Below are positions 63,312 through 64,000 of a stretch of DNA of 64,000 bases, in pieces; the stretch's first letter is position 1; every line of letters starts with the position of its first letter. The stretch is taken from assembly GCA_902762385.1 (NCBI GenBank), contig CACWNQ010000001.1, forward strand, positions 186,001 to 250,000, in the 5' to 3' direction. Source of the stretch: an uncultured Bacteroidales bacterium. Its GTDB lineage: Bacteria > Bacteroidota > Bacteroidia > Bacteroidales > Muribaculaceae. The notes beneath the pieces are model-generated. The model was not told the DNA's origin and ran no database searches. It saw nothing but the letters and a program-made list of their open reading frames with translations. The position numbers were made by a program, and so were the translations under genes.

Positions 63312-64000
63312 AACGTGTTTTAATACTTTTCTCTTTAGTGCTAATTGCTATTAATGTTACACTAGCAAATGACTTAGATGAAGCAAATGCGCTTGTCCTG
63401 AGGTTGTCGCCCAAATTGGCTCAAAAGGTTACATTCGAACTCATTACTGCCACAAGTAAAGGTAATGACGTCTTTTCTTTAGAAAGTCGTAATGGTAAAG
63501 TAGTAATTGGTGGCAATAATGCTAATTCAATGGCTGTTGGTCTAAACCGCTACTTGAATCGATTTTGTAAGACTACTATATCTTGGTATGCCGACATCGC
63601 AATTGATTTACCATCTACACTACCTGATGTCCCTGAGAAAGAAACTATTGAAGCTCGAGTGCCTCAGCGCTTTTTTCTAAACTATTGTACTTTTGGCTAT
63701 ACAATGCCATTCTGGGATTGGAAGGATTGGGAGCGCTTTATTGACTGGATGGCACTTAATGGCATCAATATGCCTCTAGCCATCACTGGTCAAGAGGCTG
63801 TTTGGTATAATGTGTGGACAAGACTTGGTATGACCGATGAACAAGTGCGTAGCTATTTTACAGGACCAGTTTATTTACCATGGCACCGCATGGCAAATAT
63901 CGATGCATGGTGTGGTCCTCTTCCTAAAGAATGGCTTGATGGCCAGGCCGAGCTACAAAAGAAGATAGTAACTCGTGAACGAGCGTTGAACATGCGCCCA
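63308..64000 (+). CDS. Alpha-N-acetylglucosaminidase (GH89), partial
   Basis: The first 231 codons of an exported family GH89 enzyme, which removes terminal alpha-GlcNAc, for example from mucin or heparan sulfate. Residues 1-20 form a signal peptide (MKRVLILFSLVLIAINVTLA). An N-terminal NAGLU domain (~25-110, VVIGGNNANSMAVGLNRYL) precedes the start of the TIM barrel: FWDWKDWERFIDWMALNGIN, MPLAITGQEAVWYNVWTRLG, YFTGPVYLPWHRMANIDAW and CGPLPKEWLDGQAELQKKI, all characteristic of NAGLU. The catalytic glutamates lie beyond the window. The ATG overlaps the DAHP synthase stop (ATGA), implying translational coupling although the functions differ. Confidence 0.93.
   Translation, partial: MKRVLILFSLVLIAINVTLANDLDEANALVLRLSPKLAQKVTFELITATSKGNDVFSLESRNGKVVIGGNNANSMAVGLNRYLNRFCKTTISWYADIAIDLPSTLPDVPEKETIEARVPQRFFLNYCTFGYTMPFWDWKDWERFIDWMALNGINMPLAITGQEAVWYNVWTRLGMTDEQVRSYFTGPVYLPWHRMANIDAWCGPLPKEWLDGQAELQKKIVTRERALNMRP

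Overview
The window is a stretch of chromosome from a Bacteroidota, order Bacteroidales, most likely a gut lineage close to Muribaculaceae or Prevotellaceae (family is inference). Reasons: nearly every gene start lies downstream of the Bacteroidota promoter form TTTG-N19..21-TAnnTTTG; there is no Shine-Dalgarno pattern; and the gene set includes a long PPi-dependent phosphofructokinase, a GT3-type glycogen synthase, pyruvate:ferredoxin oxidoreductase, BspA leucine-rich repeats, DUF5606, DUF4293, YARHG and PorT-type barrel proteins. I saw no tRNA, rRNA, CRISPR array, transposase or integrase.

Layout. 1-3.8 kb (minus): end of a dTDP-sugar operon (rfbB, partial rfbA), then a RecB-like nuclease with a uracil permease. 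4-7.6 kb (minus): a beta-propeller protein and a secreted amidase with a dockerin. 7.6-8.1 kb: a decayed replication-protein fragment. 8.1-15.7 kb: aroE and comEC facing an NlpC/P60 lipoprotein, DUF5606, ADP-ribosylglycohydrolase and alaS. 15.9-20.8 kb: MerR regulator, a dockerin protein with starch-binding-like modules, a DnaQ-like exonuclease and PPi-phosphofructokinase. 21-24.6 kb: thrS-infC-rpmI-rplT. 24.7-24.95 kb: a structured non-coding RNA with its own promoter and terminator, a 6S-like candidate. 25-27.7 kb (minus): LysM protein and PorT-like barrel. 28-32.2 kb: glycogen synthase and glycogen phosphorylase. 32.3-35.9 kb (minus): nifJ. 36-44.6 kb: acyltransferase, M3 peptidase plus TPR protein, then DUF4293-nhaD-YARHG. 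44.7-47.5 kb (minus): uvrA. 47.8-51.8 kb: a BspA/dockerin surface protein and four small exported proteins of unknown role. 51.9-53.5 kb: a 9-bp minisatellite and a YtxH/YtxH/holin-like membrane operon, followed by an ECF sigma factor. 54.5-58.6 kb: wecB, galE, lepA. 58.7-64 kb: LolC/E-like permease, small membrane protein, smpB, PAP2 phosphatase, DAHP synthase-chorismate mutase and the start of a GH89 alpha-N-acetylglucosaminidase.

Most of the window is ordinary core genome: central carbon flow (PPi-PFK, glycogen synthesis and breakdown, PFOR), aromatic amino acid entry (aroE, DAHP synthase-CM), translation (alaS, thrS, IF3, L35, L20, SmpB, LepA) and surface polysaccharide precursors (rfbAB, wecB, galE). 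The less explained items are a twice-occurring imperfect hairpin element whose inner palindrome changes while staying self-complementary, the structured RNA after rplT, three exported proteins ending in related dockerin-like tails, the four-gene exported cluster at 49.2-51.8 kb, and a minisatellite inside a possibly leaderless small ORF.
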